64,000 bases of DNA from contig NZ_VWOX01000002.1 of the NCBI RefSeq assembly GCF_008629675.1, positions 620,001 through 684,000 on the forward strand. The letters run 5' to 3'. The notes beneath the pieces are model-generated. The model was not told where the DNA came from. It searched no databases and saw only the letters and a program-made list of their open reading frames with translations. Made by a program: the position numbers and the translations under genes. Shown here piece by piece: positions 1 through 8,636 of the stretch (positions are counted from its first letter, which is position 1; each line of letters opens with the position of its first letter). Origin of the DNA: Roseiconus nitratireducens. Lineage in GTDB: Bacteria > Planctomycetota > Planctomycetia > Pirellulales > Pirellulaceae.

Positions 1-565
1 GCTATCACGTCGAGTGCGGACCCAGCCCCGAACTTCGACGGACGCGGCCGCGCCTGAACGCTCGGTCGAATTTGCCAGACGTGCCTGCTTGACCGATATC
101 CACTCACTCATGTTGTCATCCTGCCGTCGTAGGGCTCGATTTCAAAGGCATCGCGCAAGTCTCCCTCGCGCCGGATCGACCGTATCGGCCAACCGGGATC
201 GACGCAATCGCGAGTCGATCGCTGTACGAGGTCGTGCAGTTTAAATCACCCTCCCTCCGGGAGGGTCGCGGAGGAGCCCCGCGACAACGCGGGGAGGGGC
301 ACGGCGGACCTGATCGATTGCATCTCATTATTGAAGACGCCCTCCCCAAAGGCTCGTGCCTCGCCTTTGACCCTCCCGGAGGGAGGGTGAATCCCGAAGG
401 CCCGTCCTTTCCTGACTCGGCGCAAACGGTTGTCGAGCGTTCGCGCTGTTGCCGGCAACGCGCGAAAAAGCCACCCAAGGTCCAAATCGATCTTGCAGCG
501 GGGGTGCCCGTCCGCCTAGGTTCCGGCGGACATTTTATCGACCCCTTTCACAAGATGAATGCGCC
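1..565. other. intergenic region with one interspersed repeat
   Basis: No convincing gene is seen in this stretch. Short open frames exist on both strands, but they are arginine- and proline-rich and resemble no family. The stretch holds the 145-bp inverted-repeat element at 246-390. The end at position 1 may cut a neighbouring intergenic region, so nothing more is claimed. Confidence 0.5.
246..390. repeat. interspersed MITE-like repeat, copy A
   Basis: This 145-bp element is bounded by perfect 22-bp terminal inverted repeats: 246-267 is the exact reverse complement of 369-390, built on CCCTCCGGGAGGG. A second inner inverted pair (GGGGAGGGGC near 291 and CCCTCCCC near 341) flanks a variable core. 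Two other copies lie at 15874-16017 and 42495-42636 in the same orientation. No open reading frame of note is inside. It could be a miniature mobile element or a structured REP-type sequence. Confidence 0.8.
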
Positions 566-3500
566 ATGGACGGCAAACGGTTCGACAAACGGGCTCTTTT
601 CTCGGTCCGTCGCGGCACCCACCGCTCGCGATACTTTTCCATCCGCTCCCTGCTCGCCGGATCCGCGGTGTTCATCTTGACGATGGCCGCGGCCAAACCG
701 TCCAGCGGCGACGAAGCCGAATGGATCTGGGCGACGAACACATCGGCCGAGCAGTCGATCCCGGTCGGACAACGCTGCTTCTTCCGCAAACCGATCAACC
801 TGCGCGTCCCGGCGTTGGCAAAAATTGAAATTGCCGCCGACGATGAATACCAATTGTTCATCAACGGACATGCCGTGGGCGTCGGGAAATCATCCCGCCA
901 AGTGGATGAATACGACGTCGGCGAATACTTCGAAGTCGGACGCAACATCGTCGCGATCGAGGTCACCAACCGTCGCGGCGATACCGCTGCTTTGGCCGCA
1001 CGCGTTTCCGTTCGGCCCGAAAACAGCGACAAATGGTACACCTTCAGCACCAATCCTTCGTGGAAGACGACAACCGAACCGAGCGAACTGTGGGAAACGG
1101 TCGTTTTCAATGACCGGCTGTGGGGCTCCGCTTCGTCATTCGGACCGCTGGGCGACACCGTGCCGTGGGACCGCACCGGGCCACCGGAAACGCCCGCCCC
1201 GGAAGCGATGGCCGACGCGCCACCGACCGATCATCCGCAGGACGGAAAATCGATCGTCGCCAACGACGCCCCTTCACCGTCGCCGCAGAACGCTTCCGCG
1301 GATACGTCCGGCCAGCGAGAGAGGTTTCAAATTCAAAAGGGATTCGGCGTCCAACGCGTGTTGGGTGACGACAAGGTCGGATCGGTGATCGCCATGACCT
1401 TCAACGAGTTCGGCCACCTGTTGATCTCGCAAGAAAACGGTCCGCTGCTGTTGGCCTACGATGACAACGGAGACGGCATCCCTGAAACCGTTCGCACCTA
1501 TTGTGAACTGGTAAAGTCCTGCCAAGGCATTTTGGCGCTCAACGGCGATGTGTTTGTGACCGCCGACGGCCCGGAAGGTGCCGCGCTTTACAAATTGGTG
1601 GATGCCGATCGCAACGGCACCCTGGAAAAGGCCACCGCGATCGTCAAGTTTGTCGATTGGAAGAATCGACCGGCGCAACCGGGTGAGCACGGTGCCCACG
1701 GTTTGCGACTGGGCCCCGACGGAATGATCTACGTCGCACTTGGAAGTCACGTCCAAGCGGTGGGCGAAGTGGGTGACGGCCAAACCTATCGCGACCCGTA
1801 TGAAGGTGACCTGCTGCCACGTTACGAGGATCCGGGCGGACATGGACGCGGCGTGAAGGCGCCCGGCGGAACCATCGTTCGGACCAATCCCGAAGGTTCC
1901 GTGGTCGAGCGTGTGGCCGGCGGATTGCGCAATCCCTACGACATCGTGTTCCATTCCGGTGGAGCAATGTTTGTCCACGACGCCGACATGGAATCGGACG
2001 TCGACACCGCCTGGTACCGCCCCAACGCGATCTTTGACGTCACCGAAGCCGGCGAGTTCGGTTGGCGAAGCGGATGGGCCAAATGGCCGTCGTATTACCT
2101 CGATCGCTTGCCTGACATGCTGGACACCGGACGCGGCAGCCCGACCGGCGGCGTCTGCTACGAACACTTCGCCTTCCCAATTCGATACCAAAACACATTG
2201 TTCATGGCGGACTGGAGCGAAGGCCGGATCTTGAACGTCCGGATCAAGCCCAGCGCGGCAAGCTTCGATGCTGACAGCGAGGTCTTCCTGCAGGGCCAGC
2301 CACTGAACGTGACCGACCTGGAGGTCGGCCCCGAAGGAGCGTTGTATTTCTGCACCGGCGGTCGAGACACCGCCGGAGGAATCTATCGCGTGATCTACAA
2401 GGGAGAGATTCCCGAGCGGATGACCAAGTTGGGCACCGGGATTGCCGAAGCCGTGCGTCAGCCCCAAATCGAATCCGCCTGGACACGCCAAAAGATCGCT
2501 TCGATCAAGGCAGATCTGGGTGACCAATGGAATCGGCTGGTCGCGGGCGTTGCTTACAGCGATGACAATCCGCCCGACTACCGCGTGCGGGCCATGACGC
2601 TGATGCAACTGTTCGGCCCGGTTCCCAGTGAAGAACTGCTGCTGGAGTTGAGCGAAGCGGAAAGCGAGCTTGTGCGTGCCAAGGCCGCGTCCATGCTCGG
2701 TCGCAACCCTGGCCCGGAAGGCAAACGACGACTGATTGCCCTGTTGGAAGACAACGACCCGGCAGTCCAGCGTGCCGCGTGCGAAGCGATGCTCCGCGGC
2801 AACCTGACGCCCGACGACACCGCTGCGCTGCTGGAAATTCTGAAAAGCAGCGATCGCACTCTGGCTTTCGTCGGCTGCAAGCTGCTGCAACGGATGCCCG
2901 TGGCAACCTACCGAGATCAAGTGGTCGACGCCGAGGACACGCGTGTCGCCATCGTCGGAATGCTGGCACTGGTCTCGGCCGATCCCACCGAAGCCAACGC
3001 CCTGGCGGTCCTGGCCCGAGCCAGCGAGATGATGTCAGGCTTCCTGAGCGACGCCGACTTCATCGACCTGCTGCGGCTATGCCAGGTCGCTCTGCACCGC
3101 AGCGGTGTGGACGCCGAGAAGGTTGCGGCACTCGGAGATCAAATTGCCGAAGAGTTCCCCGCGGGCGAACCGCGAATCAATCACGAAGTGATCCGCCTGG
3201 CAACTTACCTGCGGGCCGAGTCGCTGGCCGATCGGGCACTGAGGTACCTGGAGTCCGATGCGCCGCTGGAAAGCCGCACCTTGGTTGCGATGTGTCTGCA
3301 ATCGATGTCCGAAGGCTGGACCGCAAAACAGCGTTTCGTGATTCTGAAGTTTTTTGAAAAGACGGCAAATCGATCAACCTCCGGCGCCCTGCCGATGTAC
3401 ATGACCAACGTCACACGCGATTTCGCTTCGGTGCTTTCCAAAGACGACCTGCATGCGATCCTGGAACAGGGACATGTCTGGCAAAACGCCGCGTTGGCCG

Positions 3501-4540
3501 CGATCTACAAAATCGATCGACCGATCGACAAGAAAACGACCGGAACCTTGATGGAACTGGATCGCCGATTGCAGGAACAAACCGAGGTCCGCGACGTCCA
3601 ACGCCGCCTGCGAACCGGGATCATCGCCCTGCTGGCCAGCTCGGAAGAAGCGGAAGCCTCCGACTACCTGCGGCAATTGTGGCGAGACGAACCCCAACGC
3701 CGATCGGTGATTTCCATGGCTCTTTCGGTGCACCCCGAAGGCGATAACTGGGACTACCTGGTCCGCAGTCTGAACATTGTCGACGCCGACGCCGCGGAAG
3801 AAGTGGTTCGGGCGCTCCGAAAAGTCCCCGTCGCCACCGACGATCCGATGGCGCTCCGTCACCTGATCCTGCTGGGCGTTCGCGCGGAAAAGGACAAACG
3901 CGCATTTGAAGATGTGCAACGGTTGCTGGAACACTGGACCGGCGTGGAACATTCCGCTGCCGATCAACAGTCGATGCGACCGTGGCAGAAATGGTATTCC
4001 AAGGTCTACCCGGACCGGCCCGCCGCCGTCTTGCCAAAGGCAGATCAATCACGCTGGGACTTCGAGCAGTTGGTCGGATACCTGGAAAGCGACAAAGGAC
4101 GCACCGGCGATCCGGAACGGGGCAAAATGGCCTACACCAAGGCCAGCTGTGCACAGTGCCACCGATTCGGCAACTACGGCGAGTCGATCGGCCCGGACCT
4201 GTCCGGACTGGCGCGGCGTTTCACCAAACGTGAAATCGTCGAATCGATCCTTTATCCGGCCCACGTCGTCAGCGACCAGTACGCCAGCAAGAAAGTCTTG
4301 ACCCTGGACGGCAAAGTGCTGGTCGGCATGGTCAGCGAGCAATCCGATGGCAGCTTGATCGTGCGGGATTCCCGAAACGACACGAGCATCGTCGGAGCGG
4401 AGGATGTGGACCAGATCCTGCCGAACACCAGCAGCATCATGCCCAGCGGCCTAATTGACGAGCTCTCGCTGCAGGAAATCAGCGACATGATGGCCTACCT
4501 GGGGGTAGTCCCGGCCGCCGAAATTGCCCAGCGCCCCTAG
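566..4540 (+). CDS. PVC-type heme-binding membrane-bound dehydrogenase
   Basis: A 1324-residue secreted protein of the planctomycete PVC cytochrome type. The start at ATG 566 is chosen because it places an N-terminal signal/anchor (about residues 24-46, SLLAGSAVFILTMAAA) at the front; an upstream frame to 449 adds only low-complexity sequence. Order of parts: a sugar-binding-like beta domain (about 50-190, beginning EAEWIWATN), a low-complexity linker, a glucose/sorbosone-dehydrogenase-like beta-propeller (about 254-611, with the LRNPYDI and HGAHGLRLGPDG segments), HEAT-like helical repeats (about 650-1150), and a C-terminal cytochrome c module with CAQCH near residue 1195 followed by IGPDLSGLARR. 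The family is thought to oxidise sugars or other substrates in the periplasm with electron transfer to the heme; the substrate is unknown. The stop codon lies inside a REP-like palindrome unit. Confidence 0.93.
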   Translation: MDGKRFDKRALFSVRRGTHRSRYFSIRSLLAGSAVFILTMAAAKPSSGDEAEWIWATNTSAEQSIPVGQRCFFRKPINLRVPALAKIEIAADDEYQLFINGHAVGVGKSSRQVDEYDVGEYFEVGRNIVAIEVTNRRGDTAALAARVSVRPENSDKWYTFSTNPSWKTTTEPSELWETVVFNDRLWGSASSFGPLGDTVPWDRTGPPETPAPEAMADAPPTDHPQDGKSIVANDAPSPSPQNASADTSGQRERFQIQKGFGVQRVLGDDKVGSVIAMTFNEFGHLLISQENGPLLLAYDDNGDGIPETVRTYCELVKSCQGILALNGDVFVTADGPEGAALYKLVDADRNGTLEKATAIVKFVDWKNRPAQPGEHGAHGLRLGPDGMIYVALGSHVQAVGEVGDGQTYRDPYEGDLLPRYEDPGGHGRGVKAPGGTIVRTNPEGSVVERVAGGLRNPYDIVFHSGGAMFVHDADMESDVDTAWYRPNAIFDVTEAGEFGWRSGWAKWPSYYLDRLPDMLDTGRGSPTGGVCYEHFAFPIRYQNTLFMADWSEGRILNVRIKPSAASFDADSEVFLQGQPLNVTDLEVGPEGALYFCTGGRDTAGGIYRVIYKGEIPERMTKLGTGIAEAVRQPQIESAWTRQKIASIKADLGDQWNRLVAGVAYSDDNPPDYRVRAMTLMQLFGPVPSEELLLELSEAESELVRAKAASMLGRNPGPEGKRRLIALLEDNDPAVQRAACEAMLRGNLTPDDTAALLEILKSSDRTLAFVGCKLLQRMPVATYRDQVVDAEDTRVAIVGMLALVSADPTEANALAVLARASEMMSGFLSDADFIDLLRLCQVALHRSGVDAEKVAALGDQIAEEFPAGEPRINHEVIRLATYLRAESLADRALRYLESDAPLESRTLVAMCLQSMSEGWTAKQRFVILKFFEKTANRSTSGALPMYMTNVTRDFASVLSKDDLHAILEQGHVWQNAALAAIYKIDRPIDKKTTGTLMELDRRLQEQTEVRDVQRRLRTGIIALLASSEEAEASDYLRQLWRDEPQRRSVISMALSVHPEGDNWDYLVRSLNIVDADAAEEVVRALRKVPVATDDPMALRHLILLGVRAEKDKRAFEDVQRLLEHWTGVEHSAADQQSMRPWQKWYSKVYPDRPAAVLPKADQSRWDFEQLVGYLESDKGRTGDPERGKMAYTKASCAQCHRFGNYGESIGPDLSGLARRFTKREIVESILYPAHVVSDQYASKKVLTLDGKVLVGMVSEQSDGSLIVRDSRNDTSIVGAEDVDQILPNTSSIMPSGLIDELSLQEISDMMAYLGVVPAAEIAQRP

Positions 4541-5005
4541 CTTTGGCTTAAAACGAGTAGCTACGCTCGCCAGAGCGTGGCTGTCCGCCGCGGACGCGAC
4601 GGCTTCGCGGAGTGCCAGGCGACGCAAGTCTATCAATCATCCGTCCGCGGAGTTCTGCTCCGGGACGACCTGTCCCTTGCGGTCCGCCGCCAAACGCGGC
4701 AATTCCCGTCCCGTTCGCGGATTGCCCTTCGCGGAAAATCCGAACGGGCTCGCCGCTGAGTCAAAGCCGCCGTTTTCATCGGCACCTCCGGCAAAAACGC
4801 TTCCCGCACAACCGGTCTGGCAGAATCTCGGCGTCGGCATTGCCGTGCTTCGCCTTCCCAAGATTCCCGCCGGCGGACAGAATAGCGGCCCGGGTTGCAG
4901 TCACGACGCCCCGCCCAAACGCCACCGCCTTCGTCATATCGCGCTCCGCCTCCCGCAACGCGTCCCCGGTGGTCCTCCCCAAAAACTTTCAAAACCGGAT
5001 CGATC
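4541..5005. other. intergenic region upstream of yidC with a REP-like palindrome
   Basis: Directly after the upstream stop codon comes a CTTTGGCT-type leader and a GTAG-headed palindrome (4557-4581). The rest is GC-rich, with short frames on both strands but no recognisable protein. The yidC promoter is presumably here, but no clear -35/-10 pair is seen. Confidence 0.5.
4557..4581. repeat. GTAG-headed REP-like palindrome
   Basis: GTAGCTACGCTCGCCAGAGC then GTGGC. The palindrome pairs CACGCTC-type arms around GCCA. The same unit, with the same CTAG-CTTTGGCT leader, follows the stop codons or ends of two other genes (about 7461-7509 and 42342-42386). Confidence 0.75.
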
Positions 5006-7441
5006 GTGGATCGCCGAACTTACACGTTTCTCGTCGCCTCGGCCGCGTTTCTCTTCTTCTACTTGTCTCTGCGTGCCCTCGTCGCTCCCCCGCAGCCGGC
5101 CCCGGTCGCCAACCAACCGGCGGAGTTAGAAGACGACGCACCGGCGCAACCAGAACCGCCAGACGGCGCTGAGCCTGAATCGGCATCCGAAAACGAAGAC
5201 CCTGCGAACGCTGTCGCGTCCACGTCGGGTTCGACCGAGTGGTACACGCTCGGTTCGATGGCTCCGTCGGACGGATACAACATGCTGATCACGTTTCGCA
5301 ATCGCGGAGCCGGGATCGAGCGAATCGAATTGACCGCGCGGGACCCGAACGGTCGGTTGAGCTACCGGCGGATCGACACGCGAAGCGGGTACCTCGGTTA
5401 TTTTGCCGGCCAACTGGCCGACAACGTCGACGGTGTTTTGGTCAACGTCGTGGGACCAGGAACGCCGGCCGATCTCGCGGTTGCCAAGTCCGGCGAGGTG
5501 GGGCTGGAGGTCGGGGACGTGATCTTGGCCGTGGCGGGATCTCCGGTCACCAGCGAGTCCGAGATCAATGACGCGTTGAAGGAAACCAACCCCGGACAAA
5601 CGGTCACGGTGGAAGTCGCTCGCGGGGGAGCGGTCGATGCGTCGGCATCGCCACTGTTGTTCGAAGCCAAGTTGACCGAACACCCTTTGGACTTGGTCCG
5701 TCTTGCCGAATACGGCGGCGACGATCAGATCAAAGGCAACCTGTCTCGTCTTTCCTGCTTGATGACTCTGGCCCGCGCCGGACGCAAGAGCATCGACGCC
5801 GCCAGCCGTTGGCTGCCGCCCGTTGGAGACCCCGCCAAACAAATCTGGACGGCCAACACGCAAGCCGAGCAGAGTGTCGCCAACACCATTCGGTTTGAAA
5901 CGACGATCGGTTCTGACGTCATGGAAAAGGTCGGTGGACAACCGGTCCGATTGGCCCGCACCTACCGCATCACGCCGGGCACGTACCTGGTCGACATGGA
6001 TTTGGAGCTGACCAATCTGGGCGATGCCCCGCAAGAACTTGCTTACCGGCTGGAAGGCCCTAATGGGATCACCGCCGAGGGCTGGTGGTACAGCAACAAG
6101 ATCAGCCCAAACCTTTTTGAAGGGGCTGCGGCTCGTGATGTGGTCTATCAAACGACCTCCGCCGGCCATGAACTGGTCAGCGGGATGCAGCTGTTGAAGC
6201 GAGCCAAGAAGACGCCCAAGGATCCCGACCAGGGCCTGTTCGCCGAAGGCGGTGAGGCGGGAACGAACGAGCTACGGTACATCGGCATCGACGCACAATA
6301 CTTTGCCGTCACCTACCTGCCTCAAGAGGCGGAGCCCTACTTCCAGAATATCGGCCGCGCCGCCGCGGAGTTGGTGGCCGACCCGGAGGAAGTTGAGCGT
6401 CACAAAGAACGCGCGGTCAACGTGTCGTTTTTCGTGGATAGCGAAGTCAGCGATGTTCCGCCCGGTGAATCGCTGACGCAATCTCTGCGGCTGTATGCCG
6501 GCCCCAAGGAACCGGAGTTGCTGGAGCAATACGGGCTGGGGAACTTTATCTACTACGGTTGGTTCTCGTTCTTTTCGCGGCTGCTGTCCGGGCTGCTGCA
6601 CTTCCTGCAAAACATCGTGGGAAACTACGGCGTTGCCATCATCCTGCTGACCGTGATCGTCCGCGGTTGCATGTTCCCGCTCAGCCGAAATGCTGCGGTC
6701 AACGCGCAGAAGATGCAGGAGCTGGCTCCGGAGATGAAAAAGATCGCGGAGAAGTACAAGGACGACATGGAAGGGCGGCTGAAAGCCCAGCAAGCCTTGC
6801 AGAAACGCGTCGGGTTCAATCCGCTGGCGGGTTGTTTGCCGATGTTCCTGCAATTGCCCATTTTCATGGGGCTGTACCGCGCCCTGTCCGTCGACATCGA
6901 CTTGCGTCAAAAGCCTTTGGTGTCGGCCAACGGATGGGCATCCAACTTGGCCGCCCCGGACCAGTTCCTCTACTGGGGCGATTGGTGGGACTACTTCACC
7001 GGCCGCGGTAGCGGTTGGCTGGGACCTTATTTGAACCTGCTGCCGATCATCGTGGTGGTGCTGTTCATCACCCAGCAAAAGATGTTCATGCCGCCGGCGA
7101 CCGATGAGCAGACTGCGATGACGCAGAAGGTCATGACGGTGATGACTCTGTTCATGGGACTGTTCTTCTTCCGGGTCCCTGCCGGACTGTGCATTTACTT
7201 CATTGCCAGCAGTTTGTGGGGAATCGGCGAACGAACGTTGGTCAAGAAGACGCTTCCGAGCGGCAAGCACTTTGACCTATCCGACGACGTCATCGACGCC
7301 AAAGCGACACGCAAAGCGGGTGGCGGCGAAAAACTGACGCTGACCGAGCGTTTGCTGCAGCAAGTCAATCAGAAAGAACCGGAGCAACCGGCCGACCGGC
7401 CCAACAAACGGAAACGTCCGCCCAGCAAGAAGAAACGCTAG
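5006..7441 (+). CDS. yidC: membrane protein insertase YidC/Oxa1 family with inserted PDZ domain
   Basis: An 811-residue inner-membrane insertase that helps fold and insert membrane proteins with or without SecYEG. GTG 5006 is preferred because it puts the N-terminal transmembrane helix (about residues 5-27) directly after VDRRTYTF; an in-frame ATG at 4895 adds only compositionally odd sequence. An acidic proline-rich linker follows. Residues about 135-212 read as a PDZ domain (GDVILAVAGSPVTSESEI, then NPGQTVTVEVARGG), which E. coli YidC does not have. The periplasmic beta domain continues to about 505. The conserved Oxa1 core spans about 520-745 (YGVAIILLTVIVRGCMFPLS; NPLAGCLPMFLQLPIFMGLY). 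The tail is strongly basic (KRKRPPSKKKR), suited to ribosome contact. Length exceeds the usual ~550 residues mainly because of the PDZ insert and linker. Confidence 0.93.
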   Translation: MDRRTYTFLVASAAFLFFYLSLRALVAPPQPAPVANQPAELEDDAPAQPEPPDGAEPESASENEDPANAVASTSGSTEWYTLGSMAPSDGYNMLITFRNRGAGIERIELTARDPNGRLSYRRIDTRSGYLGYFAGQLADNVDGVLVNVVGPGTPADLAVAKSGEVGLEVGDVILAVAGSPVTSESEINDALKETNPGQTVTVEVARGGAVDASASPLLFEAKLTEHPLDLVRLAEYGGDDQIKGNLSRLSCLMTLARAGRKSIDAASRWLPPVGDPAKQIWTANTQAEQSVANTIRFETTIGSDVMEKVGGQPVRLARTYRITPGTYLVDMDLELTNLGDAPQELAYRLEGPNGITAEGWWYSNKISPNLFEGAAARDVVYQTTSAGHELVSGMQLLKRAKKTPKDPDQGLFAEGGEAGTNELRYIGIDAQYFAVTYLPQEAEPYFQNIGRAAAELVADPEEVERHKERAVNVSFFVDSEVSDVPPGESLTQSLRLYAGPKEPELLEQYGLGNFIYYGWFSFFSRLLSGLLHFLQNIVGNYGVAIILLTVIVRGCMFPLSRNAAVNAQKMQELAPEMKKIAEKYKDDMEGRLKAQQALQKRVGFNPLAGCLPMFLQLPIFMGLYRALSVDIDLRQKPLVSANGWASNLAAPDQFLYWGDWWDYFTGRGSGWLGPYLNLLPIIVVVLFITQQKMFMPPATDEQTAMTQKVMTVMTLFMGLFFFRVPAGLCIYFIASSLWGIGERTLVKKTLPSGKHFDLSDDVIDAKATRKAGGGEKLTLTERLLQQVNQKEPEQPADRPNKRKRPPSKKKR

Positions 7442-7483
7442 GGACGCGATCAAGCTTCCGCCTAGACTTTGGCTCAGAATGAA

Positions 7484-7509
7484 TAGCGACGCTCGCCAGA
7501 GCGTCGCTA
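7484..7509. repeat. REP-like palindrome downstream of yidC
   Basis: TAGCGACGCTCGCCAGAGCG followed by TCGCTA, a near-perfect palindrome preceded at 7463 by CTAGACTTTGGCT. It belongs to the same family as 4557-4581 and 42364-42386. It lies between two convergent genes and could act as a bidirectional 3' structure. Confidence 0.75.
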
Positions 7510-7561
7510 ACCTCGTGATCGCGACGGTAGCGACAGGGTGTTGCGAGCTTTCCTATGGGGC

Positions 7562-8263
7562 CTAGCGACTTTCGTACGTCTTCTCGGGGATGTACACGCG
7601 TTCGTCCTCTTGCAGGATGATCCAGAATTCGACGGATGCCGCCGCGATCGCACCGGCCAGAATAATCCCTGCCAGCTTCCAGTAGTTGCGCTTCGACGAC
7701 TTCCTGCGGCGGCGGTGTCGCTCCTTGCGTTCCAGCCGCTTGGCGTTGGAAAGATCGTATTCCGTCTTCGTGCTTTTGTTCAGAATGTCACGAGCGAGTT
7801 CGCTGGCCGCATCGCTTTCGTCCTTGCACGACGGAGCCCGACTGGATCCCACCGGCCGTCTGGCACGTTCTTCCAACGCCCGACGCAACTCCGGCAGAAT
7901 CCTTCCGGTCGACAACACCTTCGACTTGGACCGGGCGTAATTCCGCATGTCGGCGAGCAACTCGACCAACTCGGGCGGCGCGCCGTCGACACGCCTGAGA
8001 TCCAACGGGATGCGTTGCCGATGCCGATCGATCTCACGGACCAATCGCTGGCGAAGGTCCGCGACGTCGACCTCGGCGCCCGCAGGCCAAACAATTTCCA
8101 CCGGTTCTTCGCCGGAGATTTCATCCAGTTGGATGTCCAAACGAGACATTTCTGTAGGACCGTTCGCAAAGTTGGGCTGATCGGTGCCATCGTGGAGGAA
8201 TTCACGGTATCGATCTTTGGGTATTCCAGCGTTCACAATCCGGCGGATACACCAAATTTTCAA
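7562..8263 (-). CDS. hypothetical protein with C-terminal transmembrane helix
   Basis: A 233-residue protein that I do not assign to a family. The frame opens at a TTG (8263) giving LKIWCIRRIVNAGIPKDRYREF; the first ATG in frame is at 8149 (MSRLDIQLDEIS), so the true start is uncertain. The N-terminal half is acidic and mixed. A lysine/arginine-rich stretch (about 178-198, LERKERHRRRRKSSKRN) precedes one transmembrane helix (about 200-222), leaving a short tail, which suggests a tail-anchored or C-terminally anchored membrane protein with a cytoplasmic body. It converges with yidC and lies downstream of repeated intergenic DNA. Confidence 0.75.
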   Translation of the reverse strand: MKIWCIRRIVNAGIPKDRYREFLHDGTDQPNFANGPTEMSRLDIQLDEISGEEPVEIVWPAGAEVDVADLRQRLVREIDRHRQRIPLDLRRVDGAPPELVELLADMRNYARSKSKVLSTGRILPELRRALEERARRPVGSSRAPSCKDESDAASELARDILNKSTKTEYDLSNAKRLERKERHRRRRKSSKRNYWKLAGIILAGAIAAASVEFWIILQEDERVYIPEKTYESR

Positions 8264-8295
8264 ACGCCAGTCACCAAGCCTTCACATAACGAACC

Positions 8296-8420
8296 ATCTG
8301 GTTCCAAGGCACCGGCCTTGGAACCGGATGCATGTCGCCGGCTCCCGCCGGCGGACCGGATCGGAGAAGCTGGCGGAGCCAGCAGGCAGTGCGTTCCCGG
8401 GCGGAGCCAAGGAACGAGGG
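8296..8420. repeat. palindrome-rich repeat, unit 1 of 2
   Basis: Begins ATCTGGTTCCAAGGC and contains the palindrome GGTTCCAAGGC...GCCTTGGAACC, then CCGGCTCCCGCCGGCGG and GCTGGCGGAGCCAGC. It ends near GGAACGAGGG. Unit 2 is at 8486-8611 with about 90% or better identity by eye. A related half-unit occurs near 10066-10140. Confidence 0.75.
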
Positions 8421-8485
8421 GAAGTGCTCACATCGCTCCCGGAGCTGCCGTCGCGATCGCGACGGAAAACCCGCGCACTGGCGAA

Positions 8486-8611
8486 CATCTGGTTCCAAGG
8501 CTCCGGCCTTGGAACCGGCTGTATGTCGCCGGCTCCCGCCGGCGGGCCGGACAGGAGAAGCTGGCGGAGCCAGCGGGCAGTGCGTTCCCGGGCGGAGCCC
8601 AGGAACGAGGG
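8486..8611. repeat. palindrome-rich repeat, unit 2 of 2
   Basis: Second copy of the unit at 8296-8420, in the same orientation and displaced by 190 bp. Differences are scattered single bases (for example GGCTCC for GGCACC in the first loop). Both stems are preserved, so structure may matter more than sequence. Confidence 0.75.
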
Positions 8612-8636
8612 TCCGCGAGATTCCGACACCGACCGC

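Larger units (their letters stand above)
8264..8636. other. intergenic region made largely of a duplicated repeat
   Basis: Most of this gap is two copies of a ~125-bp palindrome-rich unit (8296-8420 and 8486-8611). The spacer between them carries a GAGCTGCCGTCGCGATCGCG motif, also seen in variant form near 36256 and 47400. No gene is seen. Confidence 0.6.

Noticed and set aside
14..244. 76-codon frame at the window start
   Set aside because: Low-complexity Arg/Ser/Ala translation, no start signal and no family.
1274..2920. 548-codon open frame antisense to the PVC heme protein
   Set aside because: It is a high-GC shadow frame. The plus strand encodes clear conserved domains through the same bases, and the antisense translation has no family resemblance.
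6272..7270. 332-codon antisense frame inside yidC
   Set aside because: Histidine/arginine/glutamine-rich translation with no recognisable domain, directly opposite the conserved Oxa1 core.
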